Assembly (NCBI GenBank): GCA_020638655.1
Contig: JACKIC010000008.1
Location: 62,001 to 126,000, forward strand
Direction of reading: 5' to 3'
Source of the DNA: Planctomycetota bacterium
GTDB lineage: Bacteria; Planctomycetota; UBA1135; UBA2386
DNA length: 64,000 bases
The position numbers and the translations under genes are program-made. Under the pieces are notes generated by a model, which saw nothing but the letters and a program-made list of their open reading frames with translations, was not told where the DNA came from and ran no database searches. Positions 27,449-36,329 of this stretch are shown here, in pieces. Each line of letters opens with the position of its first letter. Within the stretch, counting starts at the first letter, position 1.

Positions 27449-28845
27449 CGCTGCGGCTCGAGCGCGGCGATGGCCTCGACCATCTGCTCCTGCAGCTGCT
27501 TGCACTGTTTGTTGAAGCCGCTGCGTGCCGGGTCGTAGTTCATCAGGATCGAGAAGTAGCGCAGTTCGCCGTCCGCGCTCTCGACGATGCCGCTCAGCGA
27601 CGAGGCGCCGCGGATCCAGCCGGTCTTGGCGCGCACATGGCCGCGCAGCGGCGAGCCGGTGAAACGGTCCTCGAGCGTGCCGCTGACGCCGGCCACCGGC
27701 AGGCAGTCGCGGAACACGTTGTCGCTCGCGCCGGCACCGCAGGCGAGCATCGTCGCCACCAGCAGCCCCGGGGTCAGCCGATTGGCGGCAGTCAGCCCCG
27801 AGCCGTCGTGCAGCTCGGCGCCTACGGGCCAACCGCCGAGCTTCGCCTCGAGCCGCGCGCGCAGCGCCGCGACTCCGCCGGCGAGGCTGCCGTCGCCGCG
27901 CAGCCGCGCGCCGAGCACCCGCACGCATTGTTCGGCGTCGACGTTCGACGAGTCCTCGAGCACACGCTCGAGCGCCGGGCGCAGGGGGCTGCGCACCACG
28001 GCGACCAGGCGGTCGGGGCCCGGCGCGCTGGAGTCGGCGATGGCGATGCCCCCCGCCTGCAGGCGCCAACGCAGCAGCCGCTCGTACCACGCCGCCGGGT
28101 CCTGCATCACGGCTTCGAACTCGAACGGCTCGCGCAGCGCCCCGTAGCGACCGTGCACGAGCACGTCGTCGCCGTGGTCCATGGCGCCGTAGACCGGCCG
28201 GCTCTTGCCGGTCGCCCGCTTGAGCTCGTTGCGCACGCGCACGCCCGCGGCCGGCGCGACCACCTCGACGAGCGGTTCGGCCCCAGCACCGGTCACGCGC
28301 ACCCGGTACATGCCGGCGTCGAGCAGGAACGGCGAGGTCGGCGCACAGTAGTCGAGGTGCAGCTGATTGCCCGGCCACTCGGGCGGGCGATCGGGCCCGG
28401 TGAACGGCCCGGCATCGAGGCGAACCTCCCGGACGGCGCGGATGCCGGCGTCACGCAGCTGTGCTGCGACGCGATCGAACGCCGCCGCGGGATCGTAGGG
28501 GCCGCCCGTGCGCCAGTTGGGATCGCCACTGGCCTCCACGACGAGCACCCCATCGCGCAGCAAGAACCTCGTTTCGAACTCGAAGTCCGAACCGACCACG
28601 TCCAGAAACGCGAGTGCCGTGACGATCTTCTGGTTGCTGGCCGGCGCGAAGGCCTCGGTCGAGCGATGGCGATAGAGCAGCGTGCCGCGACGGTCGGCAA
28701 CGGCGACACCGGTGCGGGCTCCGAGCCGCTCCGCCTCGGCGACGATCGCCTGCAGCCGCCGCGGCGACGTCTGGGCACGCGCCGAGACCGCGACGCTCGG
28801 AACCAGGACCACCGACCAACAGACCGCCAGCAACCACCCGCGCAT
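27445..28845 (-). CDS. dacB: D-alanyl-D-alanine carboxypeptidase/endopeptidase (PBP4 type)
   Basis: 466 residues from the ATG at 28843-28845, which starts directly at the signal peptide (MRGWLLAVCWSVVLVPSVAVSA). An earlier ATG at 28875 only adds upstream residues. Active-site motifs of the S13 family are present: SNQK (SxxK) near 70, SSN near 297 and KTG near 404. PBP4 enzymes trim or cleave peptidoglycan cross-links in the periplasm. The presence of an intact S13 enzyme implies that this cell makes peptidoglycan. It is divergent from the ThuA/DUF1080 gene with 66 bases between, and a 14-base palindrome lies in that gap. Confidence 0.9.
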   Translation of the reverse strand: MRGWLLAVCWSVVLVPSVAVSARAQTSPRRLQAIVAEAERLGARTGVAVADRRGTLLYRHRSTEAFAPASNQKIVTALAFLDVVGSDFEFETRFLLRDGVLVVEASGDPNWRTGGPYDPAAAFDRVAAQLRDAGIRAVREVRLDAGPFTGPDRPPEWPGNQLHLDYCAPTSPFLLDAGMYRVRVTGAGAEPLVEVVAPAAGVRVRNELKRATGKSRPVYGAMDHGDDVLVHGRYGALREPFEFEAVMQDPAAWYERLLRWRLQAGGIAIADSSAPGPDRLVAVVRSPLRPALERVLEDSSNVDAEQCVRVLGARLRGDGSLAGGVAALRARLEAKLGGWPVGAELHDGSGLTAANRLTPGLLVATMLACGAGASDNVFRDCLPVAGVSGTLEDRFTGSPLRGHVRAKTGWIRGASSLSGIVESADGELRYFSILMNYDPARSGFNKQCKQLQEQMVEAIAALEPQR

Positions 28846-28864
28846 GGCGCTGCAATATCCGATC

Positions 28865-28878
28865 GCGATGGCCATCGC
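28865..28878. promoter_or_regulatory. 14-base perfect palindrome between dacB and ThuA gene
   Basis: GCGATGGCCATCGC is its own reverse complement and lies in the 66-base divergent gap, 20 bases upstream of the dacB ATG and 34 upstream of the ThuA ATG. It could be a dimeric regulator's operator shared by both genes. It may also be a chance GC-rich palindrome. Confidence 0.35.
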
Positions 28879-28911
28879 CAGCGAAGCCGGGCAGCGATAC
28901 CTTCACTCGCC

Positions 28912-30339
28912 ATGCTCATCACCAGGTTGTTGCTCGCATCGGCGCTGCTGGCCCAGGTCCCGAGCGCGCAGGAGAGCGCGCCGCAGGACACCGCGCCGCA
29001 GGACACCATGCCGCTGCGCGCGCTCGTCGTCGGCGGCGCCAACAACCACGACTGGGAGTGGAGCAATCCCGAGATCGGCCGCGTGCTCGCCGAGACCGGC
29101 CGCTTCGCGGTGACGCTCACGGACAAGCCGGCGCAGGCGCTGGTCGGTGCGCCCGAGCGCTTCAAGAAGGGCGAGCTCGACGTGATCGTGCTCAACTACA
29201 ACGGGCCGCGCTGGGGCGAGGCGGCCGAGCGCGACTTCCTGCAGGCGGTTCGCGACGGCTGCGGCGTCGTCGTGCTGCACGCCGCCAACAACTCGTTCAC
29301 GGGCTGGCAGGAATACGAAGACCTGGTCGGTCTGCTGTGGCGCGACGGCTCGGGACACGGCGCCTACCACCCCTTCGACGTCAACGTCGTCGACCCCTAC
29401 CACCCGATCACCAAGGGCATGGCGGACATCCGCCAGCACCCCGACGAGCTCTACCACCGCCTCGTGCCCGGCGCCCACGCCGACTTCAAGGTGCTGATGA
29501 GCGCCTACAGCGCGCCGGTCACGCGCGGCACGGGGCGCTTCGAGCCGATGGTGCTGGTGTCGCAGTGCGGCAAGGGCCGCATGTTCCACACGACCCTCGG
29601 TCACGTCTGGCGCGGCGTGCCGCAGAGCCGCGCCACCTGGTACAGTCCGCAGCTGCGCCGCCTGGTCGCGCGCGGCGCGGAGTGGGCGGCCAGCGGCGTC
29701 GTGACGCTCGCGCCCGAGCCCCTCAACTACCTCACCGAAGAGGAACGAACCCTCGGCTTTCAGTTGTTGTTCGACGGCCGCACCCTCGACAACTGGCGTG
29801 CGTTCCGCGGCGAGGGGCCGCCGGCCAAGGGTTGGCTGGTGCGGGACGCCGCGCTGGTCAACGAGTCGGGCGGCGGCGATCTCGTGACGCGGCAGGAGTA
29901 CTCGGACTTCGACTTCCGGTTCTCGTTCCGCGTCGCGCCCAAGGCCAACTCCGGCGTGATCTGGCACGTGCTCGAGACCGCCGCCGAGACCTACATGACC
30001 GGCCCCGAGTATCAGGTCATCGACGACTTCGGCGCCGGACCGGCGCCGCAGCACTCGGTCGGCGCGCTCTACGATCTGGTGCCGCCGGTCGAGAAGACCG
30101 TGCGCCGCGCGGGCGCCTGGAACGACGGCCGCATCGTCGTGCAGAACGGTAGGGTGCAGCACTGGCTCAACGGCAACAAGGTGGTCGACGCCCCGTGCAG
30201 CGGCCCCGAGTGGGACAAGATGGTCGCCAACAGCAAGTTCAAGAGCTGGCCGTTCGGCAAGTCCGGTCGCGGGCGCATCGCCCTGCAGGACCACGGCGAC
30301 CCGGTCGCCTTCCGCAACCTGCGCATCCGCCAGCTCTGA
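28912..30339 (+). CDS. Secreted ThuA-DUF1080 fusion (sugar-active)
   Basis: 475 residues from the ATG at 28912. A signal peptide covers about 1-19 and a low-complexity linker repeats PQDTAPQDT. Residues ~33-265 form a ThuA domain (RALVVGGANNHDWEWSNPE, then VVVLHAANNSFTGWQEYEDLVGL and GKGRMFHTTLGHVW). Residues ~285-473 form DUF1080, the 3-keto-disaccharide hydrolase domain (FQLLFDGRTLDNWRAFRGE, NSGVIWHV, GPEYQVIDD, IALQDHGDPVAFRNLRIR). ThuA is linked to trehalose and 3-ketosugar metabolism. The combination is common in Planctomycetota, Verrucomicrobiota and Bacteroidota and marks degradation of complex sugars. It is single-gene and convergent with the M1 peptidase. Confidence 0.9.
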   Translation: MLITRLLLASALLAQVPSAQESAPQDTAPQDTMPLRALVVGGANNHDWEWSNPEIGRVLAETGRFAVTLTDKPAQALVGAPERFKKGELDVIVLNYNGPRWGEAAERDFLQAVRDGCGVVVLHAANNSFTGWQEYEDLVGLLWRDGSGHGAYHPFDVNVVDPYHPITKGMADIRQHPDELYHRLVPGAHADFKVLMSAYSAPVTRGTGRFEPMVLVSQCGKGRMFHTTLGHVWRGVPQSRATWYSPQLRRLVARGAEWAASGVVTLAPEPLNYLTEEERTLGFQLLFDGRTLDNWRAFRGEGPPAKGWLVRDAALVNESGGGDLVTRQEYSDFDFRFSFRVAPKANSGVIWHVLETAAETYMTGPEYQVIDDFGAGPAPQHSVGALYDLVPPVEKTVRRAGAWNDGRIVVQNGRVQHWLNGNKVVDAPCSGPEWDKMVANSKFKSWPFGKSGRGRIALQDHGDPVAFRNLRIRQL

Positions 30340-30357
30340 GCGGGCCGGCGATCGGGG

Positions 30358-31980
30358 CTACTTGAGCCCTTCGCCGCGCTTGGCCAGCACGCGCCGGTCG
30401 GGATCGACGCGATACTCACGATCCCCGACCCGCAGCTCGCCGTGGCCGCCGGTCATCGGCACGCGCACCTCCTTGCCGCCGAGGATCACGGGCACGTCGA
30501 GGTGGAACGGCAGGTCGCCCGGCGTGGTCCAGCGGATCTTCAGCAGCCCGTCGTCGAGCGACGCGCTCAGCGTCGGCAGATGCGGCTGGCGCACGTAGAC
30601 CTCGAAGAACCACGCCATGTCCTCGCCGGCGACCTCGCTGCACATCGCGACGAAGTCGTCGGTGTCGACGAGGCGGCACTGCGAGCCGTCGGTGGCCTTC
30701 TCCAGCGCCGGCGTCGGGTAGCAGAAGCGGCGCAGCAGCGTGAAGAACTTCTCGTCGCCGAGCTCGTAGCGCAGCGTGTGCAGCACCCACGAGCCCTTGT
30801 TGTAGATGTCGTTGCTGCCGCCCGGGCCGAAGTAGATCTGCTGGCTCGTCTTGACCTCGCGCGGCGCGATCGCGGCGCGGTCGATGGTGCGCTGCCGCAC
30901 CATCTCGCGCTGGTAGGCCTGCCGCCCGAAACGGATCTCCTTGTAGAGCGGTTGCATGTAGGTCCCGAACCCTTCGTGGATCCACATGTCCTTCCAGTCG
31001 CGACAGGTCACCAGGTTGCCCCACCACTCGTGCGCGAGTTCGTGGTTGTGCAGCCAGTCGTACTGCTCGTCGCGGAAGCCGTTGCCGTAGGCGATGATCG
31101 TCTGGTGTTCCATGCCCAGGAACGGCGTCTCGGCGATGCCGTACTTCTCGCTGCGGAACGGGTACGGCCCGAGCAGGTGCTCGAACACGCGCAGGTGGTC
31201 GAGGAACTGCGGCATGCAGCGCCGCGCCTTCTCGGCGCTCTCGGGCAGCACGAAGAACTCGATCGGCATGCGCGTGCCGTCGACGCACTCGAAGGTGTCC
31301 TTCAGCAGCACGTACGGGGCGATGTTGAGCGCGACGCAGTAGTTGCTGATCGGCTGCGCCTCGCACCAGTGGAACGTCGCGCGGCCGCCTTCGACGCGCG
31401 GCTCCCCCCGCATCGTGCCGTTGCTGGCGACGGTCAAACCCTCGGGCACGGTGATGAACAGGTCGACGCCGTCGGGCTTGTCGGACGGGTGGTCCTTGCA
31501 CGGCCACCACAGATCGCCGCCCTCGCCCTGGCAGCTCGTCGCGATCCACGGTTTGCCGTCCTTGGTCTGCGCCCACGTGAAGCCGCCGTTCCACGGCGGG
31601 TTGACGGCGACGTGCGGCGCGCCGCCGTAGCGCACCGTCACCTCGAAGTCCTTGCCGGTCTCGGGCCACGTCGGCGGCGCGAAGGTGATGCGCCCGTTCG
31701 CGTGCACGAACTCGACGCGCGCTCCGTTCAGTTCGACCGCCGCGACCTCGAACGCCGGGTCGAGATCGAGCGCCAACCGCGGCCCCTTGCCCAGCGCCGT
31801 GGCGCGCATCACCAGCGAACCGGAGATCGACTTCGTCTCGGGCACGACGTCGAGCCGCAGCGTGTAGTGGCGGACGTCGTAGCAGGCCTGGTCGGGTTGC
31901 AGCGGCCCGCCCGAGACGTTCTTGGGCAGCTGTGCGGTGGCGAGCGCGGCCAGCGCCGCGATGGCGATCAGCAGATGCAT
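30358..31980 (-). CDS. M1-family zinc metallopeptidase (secreted)
   Basis: 540 residues. Signal peptide about 1-16. An N-terminal beta-sandwich is followed by the gluzincin catalytic domain: GMEHQ in place of the usual GAMEN, zinc site HELAH near 313-317 followed by EWWGN, and the third ligand in HEGFGTYM. M1 enzymes remove N-terminal residues from peptides. The GMEHQ motif and the length fit secreted aminopeptidases that lack the large C-terminal ERAP-like domain. It probably digests peptides outside the cytoplasm. It is convergent with the DUF1080 gene, 18 bases apart, and stands alone. Confidence 0.92.
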   Translation of the reverse strand: MHLLIAIAALAALATAQLPKNVSGGPLQPDQACYDVRHYTLRLDVVPETKSISGSLVMRATALGKGPRLALDLDPAFEVAAVELNGARVEFVHANGRITFAPPTWPETGKDFEVTVRYGGAPHVAVNPPWNGGFTWAQTKDGKPWIATSCQGEGGDLWWPCKDHPSDKPDGVDLFITVPEGLTVASNGTMRGEPRVEGGRATFHWCEAQPISNYCVALNIAPYVLLKDTFECVDGTRMPIEFFVLPESAEKARRCMPQFLDHLRVFEHLLGPYPFRSEKYGIAETPFLGMEHQTIIAYGNGFRDEQYDWLHNHELAHEWWGNLVTCRDWKDMWIHEGFGTYMQPLYKEIRFGRQAYQREMVRQRTIDRAAIAPREVKTSQQIYFGPGGSNDIYNKGSWVLHTLRYELGDEKFFTLLRRFCYPTPALEKATDGSQCRLVDTDDFVAMCSEVAGEDMAWFFEVYVRQPHLPTLSASLDDGLLKIRWTTPGDLPFHLDVPVILGGKEVRVPMTGGHGELRVGDREYRVDPDRRVLAKRGEGLK

Positions 31981-32023
31981 GGGCCCGACATTACTCAGCC
32001 CAGCCGCCGCGTCGAGGGCAGGG

Positions 32024-34042
32024 TCAGCGGGTCCCGACGACCTCGGCAGGCGCCAGAGCCGGGGCCTCGGCCACGGCGGCCATCCTGGTCAGCATCGTGC
32101 CGCTCTTGCGCCCCCACAGGATCGTCTCGCGCGCGAACCGGGGCAGATCGCCGGCGAACTCGGGCTGCTGCACGAGCACCCGCTGCGGCGCGACACGCAG
32201 CGGCTGCGGCTCGGTGGAGAACAGCGCCGTGAAGTAGTCGTGCAGCGCGCACTCGAAGGTCGCGGTCGTCTCGGTGCGCCCGCTCGGGCGCGGGATCGCC
32301 AGGCTCTGGTAGCGCACGACCTCGTCGAGCTCGCGCGTGTCGAACTCGACCTTGCGGCGGTCGAGGAATTCGACGGTGAGGTCGCGCAGCTCCTCGTAGA
32401 ACGCTTCGAAGTTGCGCGACAACCGCAGGAAACTTGCTTCCTCCTCGTCCCAGTAGATGCCGCCGTGGTCGGCCATCACCACGCCGCGCCCGCGGCCCTG
32501 CCGCAGCGCCTCGACCTTGCGCTCGAACGTCCGGATCTCGGCGGAGATCCGCGGGAAGTCCGCCTCGTCGAAGTCGCCCGACGCGAGGAACTCGAGGAAC
32601 TCGCTGTGGCGGATGCCGAAGCGGTCCACGAGCCAGGCGATCACGAAGAAGCCCAGCTTGAGGCTGTGCATCGTCATCGTGACCCACGAGAACACCAGGG
32701 CGCGGCGCCAGTCGTCTTCGGGCATGGCCGCCGTCGCGACGACGATCTCTTCTTCCTCGGCGACCCAGTCGTCGGTGCGCAGCCGGCCGTGGATCTCGGT
32801 GAGCGTGATCGTCTTGGTCTGCAGCCCGAACCGCTCGCGGTAGTCCGGCGCGGCCAGGTCGGTGTTGGGGAACACCTGGCAGATGTACATGAACAGCTGG
32901 TTCTTGAGCCCCGAGGACAGGATGCGGTCGACGCCGTCGATCCACGTGCGCAGCGTCTCACCGGGCAACCCCAGGATCAGCTCGGTGTACACGGGCACGC
33001 CGAGGTCGTTGAAGCGGCGCTGCAACTCGCGCGCCCGGTCGAGCCGGATGTTGTCGCGCTTGATGTTCTTCTGCACCTGCTCGTCGACGCTCTGGTAGCT
33101 GATCGTGATGCCCTTCTCGAGCTCGTGCTCGTGGAACAGCTTGCCGATCGCGAAGATCTTCTCGTCGGTGTTCTTGCCGTAGCAGGTGCGGAACTTGTGC
33201 GGGAAGCCGGTGCGCTGCTTGGTCTGCACCAGGTATTCCGCGATCTCCATGTCGCGCCGGTGCATGCCGAAGTTGCTGTCCGCGTTGAACACGTAGCGGA
33301 TCTTCTTCTCCGCCATCCAGTCGATCTCGCGCTTGACGCGGTCGATGCCGTGGAAGCGATACTTGCGCGACAACCCGCCCTTGCCCCAGTAGCAGAAGGT
33401 GCACTGGAACGGGCAACCGCGGTTGGTCTCGATGATCGCCTGGAAGGCGAGCTCCGGATGGGCAACGAACAGGTCGTCGAACAGGCCTTCGAGGTACGGC
33501 GACGCGAACGCGTCGAGGTCGCGCACCATGCCCTGCTCCTGCTCGTTGTGGCGGAACTCGCCGGCCTGGGTGCGCCACGAGGTCCCGGCGATGCCGTCGA
33601 GGTCCACGTCGCGGGCGCTGCTCGCCGCCGCAAGCTTCTCGAGCACGGCGGTGAAGGTCGCTTCGCCCTCGCCGCGCACCGCCACGTCGATGAACGGGTT
33701 CGCGGCAAGGAACTCCTGCGGGTGGTGCGGCACGTTGGCGCCGCCGAACACCACCAGGCAGTCCGGGTGCCGGCGCTTGACCTGCTCTGCGACCTTCAGG
33801 CTAAGCTGCGCGTTCCACATCAGCGACGAGAACGCCGCGACGGCCGGCCGCTCGTAGCGGTCGACGATCGCCTCGAGCCGGTCGTTGTGGAACAGGAACG
33901 GTGCCCAGTCGAAGCGCTCGGCGACGATCGGCGACTGCTGGGCGTTGGCGCGCAGCAGTCCGGAGACCAGCGGCAGGTAGGTCGACCCGTTCATCAACAG
34001 GTTGAACTCGCCGAGATAGATGCGTCGCTTGTCACTCGCCAT
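32024..34042 (-). CDS. B12-binding-domain radical SAM enzyme in glycan locus (first)
   Basis: 672 residues from the ATG at 34040-34042. An N-terminal cobalamin-binding-like Rossmann domain (AAFSSLMWNAQLSLKVAEQVKRRHPDCLVVFGGANVPHHP) is followed by a radical SAM TIM barrel with the cluster motif CPFQCTFC at about 210-217. It also has QAIIETNRGCP, ELILGLPGETLRTW and a C-terminal helical region with no known domain. There is no DxHxxG B12 base-off motif, so binding of cobalamin is not certain. Such enzymes methylate unactivated carbon or rearrange carbon skeletons. It is last in a run of glycan genes, 17 bases from the glycosyltransferase upstream, so a sugar- or lipid-modifying role is inferred. 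Confidence 0.8.
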   Translation of the reverse strand: MASDKRRIYLGEFNLLMNGSTYLPLVSGLLRANAQQSPIVAERFDWAPFLFHNDRLEAIVDRYERPAVAAFSSLMWNAQLSLKVAEQVKRRHPDCLVVFGGANVPHHPQEFLAANPFIDVAVRGEGEATFTAVLEKLAAASSARDVDLDGIAGTSWRTQAGEFRHNEQEQGMVRDLDAFASPYLEGLFDDLFVAHPELAFQAIIETNRGCPFQCTFCYWGKGGLSRKYRFHGIDRVKREIDWMAEKKIRYVFNADSNFGMHRRDMEIAEYLVQTKQRTGFPHKFRTCYGKNTDEKIFAIGKLFHEHELEKGITISYQSVDEQVQKNIKRDNIRLDRARELQRRFNDLGVPVYTELILGLPGETLRTWIDGVDRILSSGLKNQLFMYICQVFPNTDLAAPDYRERFGLQTKTITLTEIHGRLRTDDWVAEEEEIVVATAAMPEDDWRRALVFSWVTMTMHSLKLGFFVIAWLVDRFGIRHSEFLEFLASGDFDEADFPRISAEIRTFERKVEALRQGRGRGVVMADHGGIYWDEEEASFLRLSRNFEAFYEELRDLTVEFLDRRKVEFDTRELDEVVRYQSLAIPRPSGRTETTATFECALHDYFTALFSTEPQPLRVAPQRVLVQQPEFAGDLPRFARETILWGRKSGTMLTRMAAVAEAPALAPAEVVGTR

Positions 34043-34059
34043 TGGGGTTCCCTCGCCGT

Positions 34060-35523
34060 TCACGGACCGTGAAAGGTCGCCGCCGTGCCGCCCAGGCGGG
34101 CCAACAGGCTCCGCCAGAAGACCTCGTGGTTGTAGAAGCGGACCACCTGGCGGTGCCCGCTGCGCGCGATCCGCTGCCGCTCGTCCTCGTGCTGCAGGTA
34201 GTACCGCGCCTTGGCGACCAGGTCCTCGTAGTCGCGCCAGGTGACGTAGTCGATGCCCGGGCGCAGGTAGCTGCTGACGTGGTGGTTCACGTCGCAGAGC
34301 AGCATCGCGCCGCAGTGCAGCACCTCGAACACGCGGCCCTTGAGCTGCCGCACCGCGTCCTTGGTCATCGCGATCGAGATCCTCGAGCGTTGGTAGAGCC
34401 CCGCGTACTCGGCGATCGACAGGGCGCGGCGCGAGTCGGCGGCGCTGGTCGCGAACATCTGCACGTCGACGCGCGTCTCCTGGCGCAGGCGCTCGACGAT
34501 CGCCTTGCGCTGCGAGAGGTAACGCACCTCGCCGACGAGGCTGACGCCGATGTCGCGCACGCCGCCCGGGTCGTGGAAGTAGACGGGGTTCTTGGGCGTG
34601 AAGATCGGCCAGCCGTTGGGCAGCTCGAAGTCGTTGCCGTCGAGCACCACGTTGAGGTCCGCGACCCCGTAGTACTCGGGCGTGCTGCGGCTGATCTTCT
34701 TGTCGAGCCAGACCAGCGCCACGCGGGTGCCGCTGGCCTTGGCGCGCTCGAGCAGCTCCACGGACGGGTTGGCCCGGCTGTGGTAGTGCAGCGTGCTCAC
34801 CAGCAGATGCACGTCGCAGTCGTCCGGCTTGGAGATCTCGGCGAGCGGGATCTCGCGGCCCTCGTGGTGGCACTGGTCGTAGAAGACGACGTTGGCGGTC
34901 GCCAGGCCGGTCGCGGCCAGGGTGTCGACCAGGTTGTCGATGTTGATCGACAGGCCCGACGTGCCGTAGTCGAACGCGTACTTCTCGATCAGGAAGGTCA
35001 CGTGCACGCGGGGCGCCGGCAGCGCCAGCAGCGTCACCTCACCGCGGTCGTCCACCAACGTCTCGACGGCGTGATCGGGCGACCAACGCAGCAGTTGGTC
35101 CTGCACGTCGGCGAGGCCGCGCGGCCCGCGCCCGCTGTCGCACTGCACGACGATGGCGCCCTGCCCGTGCTTCACCCAGAACATCTCGTCCCGCACGGTC
35201 GGCGCCGGCAGGTCGTTCGCTCCGAACACGTAGAGCGTCTGCGGCGGCAACTGCTGCCGCAGATCGGCCAGGACCCGACAGGGGTGCCCGGCGACCAGAC
35301 GCATCACGGCGTTGTCGGCGCCGCAGTTCGCGGCGAGTGCCTCCAGCTCCGCCTGCCGCACCGCGGTCACGGTCAGCGGCAACCCGAGCTGCAGCAGCTC
35401 CCGGGTCAGCTGCAGATCCGCGGCGCCGGTCTGCACCACGGCCCGCAGGCCCAGGCGCTCCATCACCTGGCGCAGCCGCGACAGTCGGTCGTTGTGCACC
35501 ACTGCGGGCAACGTCGCGCTCAT
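34060..35523 (-). CDS. Glycosyltransferase with N-terminal Rossmann-like domain (CgeB-like C-terminus)
   Basis: 487 residues from the ATG at 35521-35523, which overlaps the stop of the preceding gene (ATGA). The N-terminal ~170 residues look like a degenerate nucleotide- or SAM-binding domain (VVQTGAADLQLTRELLQLGLPLTVTAV, TLYVFGAND). The C-terminal ~300 residues resemble the CgeB/YkvP-type glycosyltransferase-1 fold, with RDIGVSLVGEVRYLSQRKAIVERLR, YQRSRISIAMTKDAVRQLKGRVFEVLHCGAMLLCD and DYEDLVAKARYYLQHEDERQRIARSGH. The GRVFEVLHCGAM motif is the sugar-nucleotide binding EX7E-type region. It probably adds a sugar to a surface glycan. Substrate unknown. Confidence 0.72.
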   Translation of the reverse strand: MSATLPAVVHNDRLSRLRQVMERLGLRAVVQTGAADLQLTRELLQLGLPLTVTAVRQAELEALAANCGADNAVMRLVAGHPCRVLADLRQQLPPQTLYVFGANDLPAPTVRDEMFWVKHGQGAIVVQCDSGRGPRGLADVQDQLLRWSPDHAVETLVDDRGEVTLLALPAPRVHVTFLIEKYAFDYGTSGLSINIDNLVDTLAATGLATANVVFYDQCHHEGREIPLAEISKPDDCDVHLLVSTLHYHSRANPSVELLERAKASGTRVALVWLDKKISRSTPEYYGVADLNVVLDGNDFELPNGWPIFTPKNPVYFHDPGGVRDIGVSLVGEVRYLSQRKAIVERLRQETRVDVQMFATSAADSRRALSIAEYAGLYQRSRISIAMTKDAVRQLKGRVFEVLHCGAMLLCDVNHHVSSYLRPGIDYVTWRDYEDLVAKARYYLQHEDERQRIARSGHRQVVRFYNHEVFWRSLLARLGGTAATFHGP

Positions 35524-36329
35524 GCCGTCACCGCCTCGGCCACGTTGGCCAGCAGGAAGTCGACCAGCTCGTCCATGCTGCCGAGCAGCTCCATCGGGTT
35601 GCCGGGGTAGTCCCAGAAGGGCCGCACGGCGCGCGCGTCGTAGCCGCACAGGGCCTTGGGCTTGTGCCGGTTGGCTTCGGTCAGCGTGACCACGAAGGGG
35701 TCCCGCGTGGTGCCGACCAGGGCGACGCAGGCCTCGCTGAGGCGCGAGCGTTCGGGCAAGGACAGGTGCCACGCCTCGATCACCTCGACCGACGTATCGC
35801 ACGGCGGCGCGGTGCAGGCGAGGTCGTGGCCCGGCAGGATCCGGGCGAGGCGCGGCAGGTCGTAGACGAAGTAGCACTCCTCGTCGCGCGTCCTGGCGTT
35901 GTCCAGGTAGATCGTCGGCCGACGCAGCTGCACCGCCGCCGTGTTGCCGAAGGAGCCGGGCATCGGCACCTCACCGTCGGGGTCGGCGACGGTGATCGCG
36001 ATGCCGGCGCGCCGCAGGCCCTGATGGAAGGCGTCGAGCGCGTCGGGCCACTGGTAGCTGGGCCGCTCGCCGCGCCCGCCCAGCCAGAGCCGCAGCGGCG
36101 TCGCCCCGCGCGGACACAGGCAACGCAGGTCGATCGGCGCGCCCAGCGGGGTGTTGCGGAAGGTGCTCGAGACGACCTGCACGCCGGCGAGGTCCGCGAG
36201 CAGTTCCGCGTCACCGCGGCACACACCGACCGTCACCTGCAGGCCAGCGTCGATCGCGAGCCGGCAGAACACGCGGGAGAACACCACGTCTCCGCGGGTA
36301 CCGTTCTGGTAGAGGAAGAGGTGGTTCAC
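35520..36329 (-). CDS. Hypothetical protein of glycan locus, glycosyltransferase-like
   Basis: 269 residues. The GTG at 36327-36329 is chosen because it overlaps the stop of the FkbM gene (GTGA). It begins MNHLFLYQNGTRGDVVFSRVFCRLAIDAGL, reminiscent of ADP-heptose-type glycosyltransferases whose N-terminal domain starts with a strand followed by a glycine-rich GDxxxS/T loop. It contains TIYLDNARTRDEECYFVYDLPRLARILP and ends with VALVGTTRDPFVVTLTEANRHKPKALCGYDARAVRPFWDYPGNP. The LVGTTRDPF and DEL patterns resemble the C-terminal half of GT9/GT-B proteins. No family can be named with confidence. Its coupling with both neighbours makes involvement in glycan assembly likely. Confidence 0.6.
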   Translation of the reverse strand: MNHLFLYQNGTRGDVVFSRVFCRLAIDAGLQVTVGVCRGDAELLADLAGVQVVSSTFRNTPLGAPIDLRCLCPRGATPLRLWLGGRGERPSYQWPDALDAFHQGLRRAGIAITVADPDGEVPMPGSFGNTAAVQLRRPTIYLDNARTRDEECYFVYDLPRLARILPGHDLACTAPPCDTSVEVIEAWHLSLPERSRLSEACVALVGTTRDPFVVTLTEANRHKPKALCGYDARAVRPFWDYPGNPMELLGSMDELVDFLLANVAEAVTA

